Below are positions 53,853-62,273 of a DNA stretch of 64,000 nt, one piece after another; the first letter of the stretch is position 1, and every line of letters begins with the position of its first letter. Both the position numbers and the translations under genes were made by a program. The notes under the pieces were generated by a model, which searched no databases, was not told the origin of the DNA, and saw nothing but the letters and a program-made list of their open reading frames with translations. This DNA is from Salinibacterium sp. SWN167 (GTDB lineage: Bacteria > Actinomycetota > Actinomycetes > Actinomycetales > Microbacteriaceae). The stretch covers positions 534,212-598,211 of the forward strand of contig NZ_JADYWU010000002.1 of the NCBI RefSeq assembly GCF_015864665.1. Reading direction: 5' to 3'.

Positions 53853-54662
53853 ATGACCGAACTCAATGGATTCCTTCCTCCACTCACTCCGCAAGGGTCA
53901 AGTTCGCTCGTGCCGAAGATGCCCTGGTACTACTCGGGAACGCTACTCACTGTCGAGTACTTGACCGATCCAGCCAACGTACGTGCGATCCTTCCTGACG
54001 ATATTGACCTCGCTCCCGAGCAACCTGGCGCCGTTGCCATTGTCTGGGCCGACTGGCAGTCCTGCAGCACGGGCGGCCTCGAACTGCTCGACCCCGTGCG
54101 CGCCCAGTACCTCGAAGCGTTCATGGTGGTGCGCTGCTCCCACAAAGGCATCGTCTATAGCCGCTGCGTCGCCATCTGGGTCAACAAAGACTTCGCTATC
54201 GGCCGTGGTTGGTTCCAGGGCTACCCCAAGAAGCTCGGCAACATTGCCGTTACGCGAGTCTTCAACACGGGAAAGGCCACTCCCAAGCTCGAGAACGGCG
54301 GCCAGTTCGGCGCCTCCATCGCGGCCTACGACCACCGCCTCGCTTCGGCCGTCGTGACGTTGCGCGAGCCCGCCGAGAGCAACGGCTTCGTCAACGGTCA
54401 CAAGATGCTGCACAGCCGCTTCATGCCCTCCATCAGCAAGGATGCGGGAATGTCGCTCGACCAGCTCATCACCATGGGCGGCACCGACGTCGAGATTGGC
54501 GAGACCTGGAAGGGCGATGCTGAGCTTCACCTCGAAGATTCGCAGTGGGACGAACTGCACTCGATCCTGCCCGTGCAAGAGATTCTCGGCGGTTACTACC
54601 GCGAGATCGGAGTCACGTTCAACGGTGGCGAGCTCGTAGAAGACCGCTCACAGGCGATCTAA
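53853..54662 (+). CDS. Acetoacetate decarboxylase-family protein
   Basis: 269 residues. ADC-superfamily pattern: PWYYSGTLLTVEYLTDPANV near the start, IVWADWQSC, YLEAFMVVRC, and GYPKKLGNIAVTR, whose Lys-Lys pair sits where the Schiff-base lysine is expected. Family members decarboxylate acetoacetate, but related ones catalyse aldol-type steps on keto acids, so the reaction cannot be fixed. No ribosome site precedes the ATG and the predicted transcription start falls at or just before it, so the message may be leaderless. Divergent from the APC permease and under the shared operator. Confidence 0.85.
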   Translation: MTELNGFLPPLTPQGSSSLVPKMPWYYSGTLLTVEYLTDPANVRAILPDDIDLAPEQPGAVAIVWADWQSCSTGGLELLDPVRAQYLEAFMVVRCSHKGIVYSRCVAIWVNKDFAIGRGWFQGYPKKLGNIAVTRVFNTGKATPKLENGGQFGASIAAYDHRLASAVVTLREPAESNGFVNGHKMLHSRFMPSISKDAGMSLDQLITMGGTDVEIGETWKGDAELHLEDSQWDELHSILPVQEILGGYYREIGVTFNGGELVEDRSQAI

Positions 54663-54725
54663 GCGCCCGACTGCGGCAGCCGGCATCCGCTCGCTGCTGC
54701 AGTCGACACCGCCGCTCACAGCGGC

Positions 54726-54770
54726 ACACAGAAAAGCCCCGCCGATGCGTTCGGCGGGGCTTTTCTGTGT
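54726..54770. terminator. Bidirectional terminator between convergent genes
   Basis: Perfect 20-base stem ACACAGAAAAGCCCCGCCGA (54726-54745) with its complement at 54751-54770 and a 5-base loop. It has A-runs on the left and T-runs on the right of the GC stem, so it works on both strands. It serves the decarboxylase-family gene and the second ligase gene. Confidence 0.93.
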
Positions 54771-54787
54771 CGTAGACCGTTACTGGC

Positions 54788-56134
54788 TTAGTAGTCGGCG
54801 AAGTACTCGTCGATCTCCCACTGGCTGATATCACGCGTCGTCTTGTCGGCGACAGAATCTTCGTAGCGCATCACTTCATCGCGCTTGAGCACGCTGAAGA
54901 CATCAATCACAGTGCTGCCCATGGTCTCGCGCATCACCGTGTCGGCGTCGAGAGCGTCGAGGGCGGCGCTGAGGGTCATCGGCAAGATCGGTGCCGACTC
55001 GTCTTCGTAGGCCCAACCTGCGACTGCTGCGGGCGCCGTGAGCTTGCGCTTGATGCCATCAAGGCCAGCAGCCAGAGTGGATGCGATGAGCAGATACGGG
55101 TTCGCTGCCGGGTCGCCGAGGCGGACTTCCAGTCGCGTGCCCGCGCCGCGCTCAGGCGGTACCCGCAGCATTGCGCTGCGGTTGTCGTGGCCCCAGTTGG
55201 CGCGGTAGGGAGCGAGGGTGTCGGGGCCCAGGCGCTTGTAGGCGTTGACCGTGGGGTTCGAGAGCGCTGCGAGTGATCCCGCGTGGGCGAGGATGCCGCC
55301 GACCATGTGGTTGGCGACCTCTGAGAGCCCAGAGCCGCCATCCGACATGATGTTGTTGCCGTCGTTGTCAACGACCGAGAAATGCAAGTGGAATCCACTG
55401 CCGCCCTCGTCGTCCCAGGGCTTGCCCACGAAGAGAGCGTGCTTGCCAGTGCGGGCGACGATGTCACGCACGGCGGTCTTGAAGAGGAAGGTGCGGTCAG
55501 CGGCATCGAGCGCTTCGCTGTGCCAGAGATTGATCTCGTATTGCCCCGGGCTGAACTCGTGGTTGCCGGCGAAGACGCCGATATCCATGCCGTCGAGCAT
55601 GCGCATGAGGTTCAAGAACTGCCCACCGGGGTCGACGTGCTCGCCGGTCGTGTAGACGCGACCGGTGCGGCTGAGGCTGCGGCTCCAGCCGTTCTCCTCG
55701 TCGTAGTTGGCGATGTAGAACTCGAGTTCAGGGCCGACGACGGGAGTGAGGCCGAGCGCGGTGTATTCAGCGATGACGTTCTGCAACACTGAGCGTGGCG
55801 CGATCTTGCTGACGCTGTGGTCGGGATTGAACGCGTCACCGATCACGAGGGCAACGCCGGGTTCCCACGGCATCATCGTGAGGGTATTCGGATCGATCTG
55901 GGTGAGCAGGTCGGGGAGGCCGGATGACATGATGTTGTTTCCGTCGAGCACCCCGCCGCCGGTGGTGGTCACCCAGACGCCTTCGCAGAACAGGGGAGAC
56001 TTCGCCCGGTGCAATTGGCTGACAAGGAGATCTTTTGAACGGGTGATTCCCAGCACATCCGGGAAAATCAGGCGCAGAACATCGATCCCTTTTGCCTGCA
56101 AGTCCGCTTGAAGTGCTGCTATGTCGAGAGTCAT
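54788..56134 (-). CDS. Second glutamine-synthetase-like ligase
   Basis: 448 residues from the ATG at 56132-56134, preceded by GGAGGAAGA; a longer open frame is not supported. GS fold: VLRLIFPDVLGITRSKDLLV (beta-grasp part), GPELEFYIANYDEENGW, GQYEINLWHSEALDAADR, GSGFHLHFSVVD, and NRSAMLRVPPERGAGTRLEVRLGD near the active site. It belongs to the gamma-glutamyl ligase-like GS group, not the housekeeping GlnA. The divergent class I amidotransferase suggests a ligase/hydrolase pair that protects and later frees an amine, as in aniline and isopropylamine degradation (AtdA1/A2, IpuC). Substrate unknown. Confidence 0.88.
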   Translation of the reverse strand: MTLDIAALQADLQAKGIDVLRLIFPDVLGITRSKDLLVSQLHRAKSPLFCEGVWVTTTGGGVLDGNNIMSSGLPDLLTQIDPNTLTMMPWEPGVALVIGDAFNPDHSVSKIAPRSVLQNVIAEYTALGLTPVVGPELEFYIANYDEENGWSRSLSRTGRVYTTGEHVDPGGQFLNLMRMLDGMDIGVFAGNHEFSPGQYEINLWHSEALDAADRTFLFKTAVRDIVARTGKHALFVGKPWDDEGGSGFHLHFSVVDNDGNNIMSDGGSGLSEVANHMVGGILAHAGSLAALSNPTVNAYKRLGPDTLAPYRANWGHDNRSAMLRVPPERGAGTRLEVRLGDPAANPYLLIASTLAAGLDGIKRKLTAPAAVAGWAYEDESAPILPMTLSAALDALDADTVMRETMGSTVIDVFSVLKRDEVMRYEDSVADKTTRDISQWEIDEYFADY

Positions 56135-56155
56135 TCTTCCTCCGAAAAATAAATC

Positions 56156-56169
56156 GTTCGGCACTGAAC
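56156..56169. promoter_or_regulatory. Shared 14-mer operator, copy 3 (second ligase/amidotransferase promoter)
   Basis: GTTCGGCACTGAAC, the centre of a longer perfect inverted repeat AATCGTTC-N6-GAACGATT (56152-56173). It lies between the divergent ligase and amidotransferase genes, 18 bases upstream of the ligase start. It is the most diverged of the four copies in the middle bases. Confidence 0.6.
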
Positions 56170-56243
56170 GATTAGTGAGATACTAAGCCACAGAGCGGTG
56201 TGGCTGTCCACTCATCGCGAGAATTTACCGGAAAGGTACACAG

Positions 56244-56951
56244 ATGAGAGCCCTCTTGGTGCAACACGATCACGTCACCGCCAGTGGCCCAGTGGGCGAC
56301 CGCCTGCGGGAACGCGGCTTTGAAATCGACGAGATCATGGTTGTCACCGAAGAGAATTTCGAGAACCCGAACGTTAATTTTGAATTTCCGGATGTCTCGG
56401 GCTACGACCTCGTCGTTCCGATGGGAGCCCCGTGGGGCGCGTGGGATGACGGCTGCATTGGCAACTGGTTGACTCCAGAACTGGAGTGGGTGCGCTCCAC
56501 CATCGAGGCGGACATCCCGGTGCTGGGCATTTGTTTCGGTGGTCAGTTGATCGCACGTGCTCTCGGCGGCACGGTGGCGCGTGGCGCCCAATCAGAAATA
56601 GGTTGGAAAACGATCTACAGCGATGACACCTCGCTGGTCTCCAACGGTCCCTGGTTCCAGTTTCACTATGACCAGTGGACGATGCCCGAAGGCGCCGTTG
56701 AAATCGCCCGCAACCCGATCGCACCTCAAGCATTCACCTACGGCCGCAGCTTGGCTGTGCAGTTTCATCCCGAACTCAACTCGGCAATTTTGGAAGGCTG
56801 GCTCGATCAGGGCGGCATCAACGAAGTGATCGCGAGCGGGCAGAACCCCGAGATCATGATCGCTCAAACCCGCGACGAAGAGGGCCGTGCTGCCGAACGC
56901 ACGGCAGCCCTCGTGGATGCTTTCTTGGAGCGGGTAGCCAAACTCGGCTAG
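56244..56951 (+). CDS. Class I glutamine amidotransferase-like hydrolase
   Basis: 235 residues, with GGAAAGG upstream of the ATG. Nucleophile Cys97 in LGICFGGQLIARALGG, the His-Glu pair in VQFHPELN, and an oxyanion region around VVPMGAPWGAW. The fold is the GMP-synthase-like amidotransferase type, as in AtdA2-like proteins of aniline degradation. With the divergent GS-like ligase it may hydrolyse or channel gamma-glutamyl amides. This pairing is the main clue; no synthase partner is present. Confidence 0.87.
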   Translation: MRALLVQHDHVTASGPVGDRLRERGFEIDEIMVVTEENFENPNVNFEFPDVSGYDLVVPMGAPWGAWDDGCIGNWLTPELEWVRSTIEADIPVLGICFGGQLIARALGGTVARGAQSEIGWKTIYSDDTSLVSNGPWFQFHYDQWTMPEGAVEIARNPIAPQAFTYGRSLAVQFHPELNSAILEGWLDQGGINEVIASGQNPEIMIAQTRDEEGRAAERTAALVDAFLERVAKLG

Positions 56952-57001
56952 CCAGCGCTCGCCGGCTGCATTCGCTTGCCGAACATGGCTAGCGAGCGGG
57001 C

Positions 57002-57337
57002 CTACTGCGCTTTCACGACCGTGAGTAAGATCACGGAGTCTTCGAGCGCATCCACGGCATGAATCTCGGTGGGGATGGGGAGCAGGTCGCCTGGCTTGCC
57101 CTCCCACGATTCGTCCGAGGATCGCAAAGCGATATGGCCGACGATCACCTGCAGGGTCGCCTCACCGGGGCTGGAATGCTCGGAGAGGCCCTCGCCGGCG
57201 CGCAGTGCCATCAACGTCTGCCTCAGCTTCGCGTCCCGGCCACCGCAGATCGTCAGAGCGCTTCGCCCATTGTCCGACGCGACAGCACTCGCTAGTTCTG
57301 TTGCCGCCAACTCGGTCAAAGAAACAGCTGTGTTCAT
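57002..57337 (-). CDS. Small cupin-domain protein
   Basis: 111 residues from the ATG at 57335-57337 with AAAGGGG upstream; an earlier ATG at 57358 is in frame but has no ribosome site. A single cupin barrel: LMALRAGEGLSEHSSPGEATLQVIVGHIAL and SWEGKPGDLLPIPTEIHAVDAL, with His and Glu as possible metal ligands. It follows the decarboxylase gene by 65 bases on the same strand. Function unknown; many such proteins act in stress response or bind small acids. Confidence 0.82.
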   Translation of the reverse strand: MNTAVSLTELAATELASAVASDNGRSALTICGGRDAKLRQTLMALRAGEGLSEHSSPGEATLQVIVGHIALRSSDESWEGKPGDLLPIPTEIHAVDALEDSVILLTVVKAQ

Positions 57338-57402
57338 CTCGTCACCCCTTTCGTGCACTGGTCGGCTTCATTGCCGTGGCCTAAAACTACCTCAGGCGCA
57401 CG

Positions 57403-58773
57403 TTATCGCAGCGTTTCTAGCGCTGCCATCACCTTGCTGGTCTCCGTGTCGGGGTTCACGAAGGCGAGCCGCAGCACACTTTGGCCGCGCCAGCTCGTGG
57501 GAACGCACAGGATGACGCCGTCGTGCGCCGCTTGCTTTGACCACGCCGAATACTGTTCGGCGGTCCACCCTGTGCGCACGAACAGCAGCACCGAGAGCTC
57601 TGGCTCGCGCACGAGTTCGAGATAGTCGGTCGCCTCTATGGCGCGGGCGACTTCACGGGCGGTTGTCACGGAGGCTTCGATGGCGTCCCGATACTTGTCG
57701 GTGCCGTGGGTGGCGAGGCTGAACCAGAGCGGGAGTCCACGCACGCGTCGTGAAAGGTGCAACGCGAGTTCGCTGGGGTTCCACTCGTCGCGGTCGATGG
57801 CATCCAGATAACTGGCGTGCTGGGAGTGCACGGCGCGAGCCAACTCGGGCTCGCGATACACGAGCGCACAGCAGTCATAGGGGGCAAAGAGCCACTTGTG
57901 CGGGTCGACGATAAAGCTGTCAGCCCGTTCAACACCGTCGAAGATGTGGCGGATGCTCGGGGCGGCAAGACCCGCACCGCCATAGGCGCCATCGACGTGC
58001 ATCCAGACCCCGAACTCTTCGCAGACGTCAGCGATGTCGGAGAGGTCGTCAACGAGGCCTTCGTTGGTGGTGCCAGCGGATGCCACAACAGCAAACACGT
58101 TCGGTGACTGTTCAAGAACAGCCCGCAGCGCTGCCCCGGTCAGGTGCCCACGATCGTCGATGGGAACATCGACCACGTCAACGTCGAGTGCTTTCGCCGC
58201 CGACTGGATCGACGAGTGCGCGTTCGTGCTGCACGCGAGTTGCCAACCCCCAGCCGGGCGACCGCCACGACGAGCCTTGGCAGTTTCGCGCGCGGTCATG
58301 AGCGCCGAGAGGTTGCCCGAGGTGCCGCCGGAAACAAAGGTGCCGCCGGCGGTCTCTGGCCAACCGAGCAGCCCGATGATCCACTGCAGGGCCTGGTTCT
58401 CGGCGAAGATCGCGCCAGCACCCGACTCCCAGAGGCCACCAAAAATATTGGCAGAACTGGTGACGAGGTCAAACGCGACTGCTGCGCGAGTGGGCGCGGC
58501 CGCAATGTAAGCGAGGTTCAACGGGTCATCTTGAGCACGAGTTGCCGGCTCAAGAATCTCGTCAAAAATGCGCAGTGCTTCTGCGCCGCCAATGCCTTCG
58601 GGACGGATCGCTTCGCCAACCTCTGCCGCCAACTCGGCCGCGGGCCGAGCGGTGGACAGGGGGTCAGTTTTGCGGACCATTCTTTTGGCGGTCCAGTCGA
58701 GAGCGAGTTGTACTACTTCAGTCTCGTCGCCCCATACTGCGTGCGGTCTGCCTTGCGGCCGAACTTCGCTCAT
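57403..58773 (-). CDS. Group II PLP-dependent amino acid decarboxylase
   Basis: 456 residues. GFVSGGTSGN-like loop (TFVSGGTSGNL at 145-155), ring-stacking His186 in TNAHSSIQ, Asp261 in HVDGAYGG, and the Schiff-base Lys293 in VDPHKWLFAPYDC. The family includes aromatic amino acid, tyrosine, glutamate and diaminobutyrate decarboxylases. The nearby homoprotocatechuate genes suggest an aromatic amino acid (Tyr or Dopa) giving the amine, but this is only context. It follows the P450 gene by 21 bases and is likely co-transcribed. Confidence 0.88.
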   Translation of the reverse strand: MSEVRPQGRPHAVWGDETEVVQLALDWTAKRMVRKTDPLSTARPAAELAAEVGEAIRPEGIGGAEALRIFDEILEPATRAQDDPLNLAYIAAAPTRAAVAFDLVTSSANIFGGLWESGAGAIFAENQALQWIIGLLGWPETAGGTFVSGGTSGNLSALMTARETAKARRGGRPAGGWQLACSTNAHSSIQSAAKALDVDVVDVPIDDRGHLTGAALRAVLEQSPNVFAVVASAGTTNEGLVDDLSDIADVCEEFGVWMHVDGAYGGAGLAAPSIRHIFDGVERADSFIVDPHKWLFAPYDCCALVYREPELARAVHSQHASYLDAIDRDEWNPSELALHLSRRVRGLPLWFSLATHGTDKYRDAIEASVTTAREVARAIEATDYLELVREPELSVLLFVRTGWTAEQYSAWSKQAAHDGVILCVPTSWRGQSVLRLAFVNPDTETSKVMAALETLR

Positions 58774-58794
58774 GTGACTACCTCGCTCATGTGC

Positions 58795-60048
58795 CTACTT
58801 TGCTAGTTCGACGCTTACCGGGAGTCGTTTGATTCCGTTGATGAAGTTGCTGCGCAGACGATCAGGTTCGCCGAGTTTCGTCATCCCGGAGATCCGGGGC
58901 AACAGGTCCTCGAACATAATACGGATCTCTAGGCGTGCCAGAGAGTTTCCGAGGCACATGTGCGGGCCACCGCGACCGAACGCCATGTGTTCGTTGGGGT
59001 TGCGGGTGACATCCATCGTGTAGGGATTCTCGAACACTTCGGGGTCGCGGTTGCCAGCAGCGAACCACGTGACGACCTTCTGGCCCTCTTTGATGGCTTG
59101 ACCGTTGATCTCGGTGTCCTTCGTCGCCGTGCGGCGGAAGTGATACACGGGGCTAGCCATGCGCAGGAACTCTTCGACGGCCCACGGGATGAGCTCGGGC
59201 TTTTCTTGCAGTAGCTCCAGCTGGTCGGGGTTATCCATGAGGTAGTTCATGGAGTGCGTGATGGTGTGGCGGGTTGTCTCGTTGCCGGCAACCACGAGCA
59301 GCAAGAAGTAGCTGTTGAAGTCGCGCTCGCTGAGTGCTTTGCCATCCATTGGCGTCTGATTGACGAGGCGGGACACAAGGTCAGTGCCATCTTTGCCGCG
59401 GCGCTCGTTGGCCAGCGCGTTGCCATATTCGAAGACTTCGAGTGCCGCAGGGGAGCGGAAGGGCAAGAGCCGGTACTGCTCGCTCTCGGCGGAGGTGGCC
59501 AAAACATCAGCGTGTTCCGGATCGTCGTTGCCGATCATCCGGTTGCCCCAGTCAATGAGCTTGTAAATGTCGGTGTCAGGCACGTCGAGCATTTTCGCGA
59601 GCACACGGATGGGGAAGTCGGCTGCGACCTGGTCGACGAACTCGAATTCCTTGTTCGCGAATGCCGCATCAAGGGTGCTGGCGGTGAGACCGCGGAGGAA
59701 GGTCTCGTAGCCGGCGACCGCCCGAGGCGTGAATTCGCCCTGCATGAGACGGCGAAGCGCACGATGACGAACACCATCAGTCTCGAGCATCGACTTGCGG
59801 GCCTCAATTTGGTCAGCATCGAGTTCTTCGAGGTTGACGGTTCCGCGTTCGCTGGAGAATGTCTCGGTGTCTCGCAGCACGGAAACGATGTCGTGGTAGC
59901 GGGTGAGTGACCAGAAGCCGTGGTTGGGTGCTGGTTCTTCCGACCAGTGCACGGGTGCGTCTGCTCGAAGCTTGTCGAACACGTTCCAGGGTGTGCCGTT
60001 CTCGAACAGATCTAGGTCTGCCAGGGTGACGTTCGCCATTGAAGTCAA
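58795..60048 (-). CDS. Cytochrome P450
   Basis: 417 residues from a TTG at 60046-60048, chosen because GGAGG lies 6 bases upstream; an ATG at 60037-60039 (MANVTLADLDLF) is the alternative. I-helix LLVVAGNETTRHTI, ExxR in VEEFLRMASPVYHFRR, and the heme loop AFGRGGPHMCLGNSLARLE with axial Cys365. The overall pattern (VTLADLDLFENGTPW, ETDGVRHRALRRLM) resembles CYP124/125/142-like enzymes that hydroxylate lipids or branched chains. No ferredoxin or reductase gene is nearby. Under the shared operator; first gene of the P450-decarboxylase-cupin run. Confidence 0.92.
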   Translation of the reverse strand: MTSMANVTLADLDLFENGTPWNVFDKLRADAPVHWSEEPAPNHGFWSLTRYHDIVSVLRDTETFSSERGTVNLEELDADQIEARKSMLETDGVRHRALRRLMQGEFTPRAVAGYETFLRGLTASTLDAAFANKEFEFVDQVAADFPIRVLAKMLDVPDTDIYKLIDWGNRMIGNDDPEHADVLATSAESEQYRLLPFRSPAALEVFEYGNALANERRGKDGTDLVSRLVNQTPMDGKALSERDFNSYFLLLVVAGNETTRHTITHSMNYLMDNPDQLELLQEKPELIPWAVEEFLRMASPVYHFRRTATKDTEINGQAIKEGQKVVTWFAAGNRDPEVFENPYTMDVTRNPNEHMAFGRGGPHMCLGNSLARLEIRIMFEDLLPRISGMTKLGEPDRLRSNFINGIKRLPVSVELAK

Positions 60049-60066
60049 CTCAATCCTCCGTGGGTT

Positions 60067-60080
60067 GTTTGGATACAAAC
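60067..60080 (-). promoter_or_regulatory. Shared 14-mer operator, copy 4 (P450 promoter)
   Basis: GTTTGGATACAAAC, the centre of TTGTTTG-GATA-CAAACAA (60065-60082), a 7-base perfect inverted repeat. It lies between the P450 gene and the MarR gene, ending 17 bases upstream of the TTG start of the P450. A weak -10 (CATATT on the minus strand) abuts it. Confidence 0.65.
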
Positions 60081-60186
60081 AATATGCCACATCGGTGCGT
60101 TTCTGTGAGGGATGTCCCTAAAAACTTTCTGAACGCCGGGGGTTAGATAGAGTAACCGCAGCTAAACGCGAGCAAGGGGACCCTTC

Positions 60187-60687
60187 GTGGCCGGACCACA
60201 CACACTCACTGAAACCGAACGTCAAGTACAGGCGAGAGTCGGCGGCCTACCGCTGGACTACTCCGCAATGGCCGTAGCATCGAACCTCTTTCGCGCCGCC
60301 AATGCCGTGCGCAATCACTTTGAGCGCACAGTGCTTTCTGAGCACAACCTGTCGTGGACGGCCTTTGTTGTGCTGTGGGTCACCTGGATTTGGGAACCAA
60401 TCGAGACGCGCCAGATCGCGCTCGAGGGCGGCTTCTCTAAAGCCACTCTCACGGGGGTGCTCACCACCTTGGAGGGTCGCGGTTGGCTCGTTCGGGAGCG
60501 GAGCGCCACCGATGGTCGTCTCGTCGTGGTGAATCTCACCGACCGTGGTCGCGAGCTCATGGTTGAGCTCTTTCCTGCCTTCAACCTCCAAGAGCAGGCC
60601 GTCACTGGCCCCGTCGATCCCAGCAAGCGCGAAGAGCTGGCCGAGATGCTGCGCGTGATCACCGCGGGCGTGGAGCCCAAAAACTAG
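60187..60687 (+). CDS. MarR-family regulator
   Basis: 166 residues with a GTG start and AAGGGGA upstream. Winged helix-turn-helix: LSWTAFVVLWVTWIWEPIETRQIALEGG; the recognition helix FSKATLTGVLTTLEGRGWL; and the wing RSATDGRLVVVNLTDRG. It precedes hpaE-hpaD-hpaG on the same strand, as HpaR does in homoprotocatechuate clusters. A perfect palindrome lies between this gene and hpaE. It likely represses the hpa genes and is released by an aromatic acid. Confidence 0.9.
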   Translation: MAGPHTLTETERQVQARVGGLPLDYSAMAVASNLFRAANAVRNHFERTVLSEHNLSWTAFVVLWVTWIWEPIETRQIALEGGFSKATLTGVLTTLEGRGWLVRERSATDGRLVVVNLTDRGRELMVELFPAFNLQEQAVTGPVDPSKREELAEMLRVITAGVEPKN

Positions 60688-60753
60688 CCAACCCAGATTT
60701 TTTGGTGGCCGGTTCCCTCTAACGCTTGTTTGGGCTCGCATCACTCGCTAAGG

Positions 60754-60779
60754 TAAGTCATTAGCATCCGAATGACTTA
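60754..60779. promoter_or_regulatory. Palindromic operator upstream of hpaE
   Basis: TAAGTCATT (60754-60762) and AATGACTTA (60771-60779): perfect 9-base arms with an 8-base centre, 28 bases before the hpaE start and after the MarR gene. Size and placement suit a MarR dimer. It is unlike the 14-mer seen at the other promoters. Confidence 0.7.
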
Positions 60780-60807
60780 ACGGCGAGCGATTCGAGACGG
60801 GAACACT

Positions 60808-62271
60808 ATGACCAACGTTCAAGTAGCAGGAGTGACCGTCGATACGCGGCACTTCATCAACGGAGAGCGCGTCGCTTCAGACGACACCTTCACCAACGTG
60901 TCACCGATCGATGCCAGTGCACTCGGTGAAATCTCTCGCGGAGGTCAACGCGAAGTTGACTTGGCCGTCGCCGCCGCCCGCGCAGCATTCCCCGGCTGGG
61001 CTGCCACCAGTCCCCAGGATCGTGCAGCAATCATGCACAAGATCGCCGACCTCGTGGAGGAGCGCGTCAGTGACCTCGCCAACGTCGAAACGATGGACAA
61101 CGGTGCGCTCCTGCGCAGTCACCTGCGCGGTGTCATGCCGCGAGTGGCCCACAACTTTAGGTTCTTCGCTGACTACCTTGTGAACGACCTCGGACATCCG
61201 GACTTCGAAACCCGCGGCCACAACAACCACGTCTCGTGGGATCCCTCGGGAGTTGCTGCGCTTATCACGCCGTGGAACGCACCCCTCATGCTCGCCACCT
61301 GGAAGATCGCTCCGGCGCTCGCCGCGGGCGACACCGTTGTGTTGAAACCGGCCGAGTGGACGCCGCTCACTGCATCACTTCTCGCGGATATCACCGTTGA
61401 AGCTGGCCTTCCCGCCGGAGTCTTCAACGTGGTGCAGGGCTACGGAAAAGAAGCGGGTGCCTCGCTCGTGGAGCACCCCGACCTCAGCCGCATCTCGTTC
61501 ACCGGTTCAGTGCCGACCGCAAAGTCCATCGCTCGCGCCGCAGCCGACAACCTCACCCCGTGCAGCTTTGAGCTCGGTGGCAAGAGCCCGTGCATTGTTA
61601 TGGAAGACGCCGACCTCGAACTCGCCGCAACACTCGCCGTTGAGCAGTACGACAACGCCGGTCAGGTCTGTCTCTCGGGTACACGCATCCTCGTTCACGA
61701 AAATATTGCGGATGCCTTCGCCGCAGCATTCCAAGCGAAGGTCGAGACCCTGCGTCAGGGTGACCCTCGCGACCTCGAGACCGACATTGGGCCGCAGGTT
61801 CACCGCGTGCACTTCGAGCGGATCAAGGGATTCGTCGATCGCGCCAAGGAGGGCGGAGCAGACATCCTCTTCGGCGGTGGGCCAAACGCTGAACTCGGCG
61901 GCCTCTACTTCACGCCAACGCTCGTCAAGAACCCTGCGCTTGGAAGCGAAATTGTCACTCAGGAGGTCTTCGGGCCGGTGCTGACAATGCAAACCTTCAC
62001 GACCGACGAAGAACTCGTCGCGATGGCCAACGGAACCGAATTCGGTCTCGCCGCCATCCTCGTCGCAGGTAACCGCGAGCACGCCGACGTGATCGCCAAG
62101 CAGCTTGTTGCCGGCACGATCTGGGTCAACTGCTTCTTCGTGCGCGACTTGCGCGCACCGTTCGGTGGCTCCAAGAAGTCAGGTGTTGGCCGTGAGGGCG
62201 GCACCTGGTCGTTCGATTTCTACGCAGATGTTAAGAACACGGTGTTCGCACCTAACGGATGGAAGGAATAG
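60808..62271 (+). CDS. hpaE: 5-carboxymethyl-2-hydroxymuconate-semialdehyde dehydrogenase
   Basis: 487 residues. ALDH motifs: PWNAPLMLATWKIAPALAAG, FELGGKSPCIV (Glu) and NAGQVCLSGTRILV (Cys). The sequence and the two following genes identify it as HpaE, which oxidises the semialdehyde formed by HpaD with NAD+. The N-terminal part FINGERVASDDTFTNVSPID is normal for the group. It lies 120 bases after the MarR gene, behind a palindrome, and 2 bases before hpaD. Confidence 0.9.
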   Translation: MTNVQVAGVTVDTRHFINGERVASDDTFTNVSPIDASALGEISRGGQREVDLAVAAARAAFPGWAATSPQDRAAIMHKIADLVEERVSDLANVETMDNGALLRSHLRGVMPRVAHNFRFFADYLVNDLGHPDFETRGHNNHVSWDPSGVAALITPWNAPLMLATWKIAPALAAGDTVVLKPAEWTPLTASLLADITVEAGLPAGVFNVVQGYGKEAGASLVEHPDLSRISFTGSVPTAKSIARAAADNLTPCSFELGGKSPCIVMEDADLELAATLAVEQYDNAGQVCLSGTRILVHENIADAFAAAFQAKVETLRQGDPRDLETDIGPQVHRVHFERIKGFVDRAKEGGADILFGGGPNAELGGLYFTPTLVKNPALGSEIVTQEVFGPVLTMQTFTTDEELVAMANGTEFGLAAILVAGNREHADVIAKQLVAGTIWVNCFFVRDLRAPFGGSKKSGVGREGGTWSFDFYADVKNTVFAPNGWKE

Positions 62272-62273
62272 TC

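Noticed and set aside
54788..56134. Housekeeping glutamine synthetase
   Set aside because: Sequence groups with gamma-glutamyl ligase-like members, and it is paired with a hydrolase-type amidotransferase under a catabolic operator.
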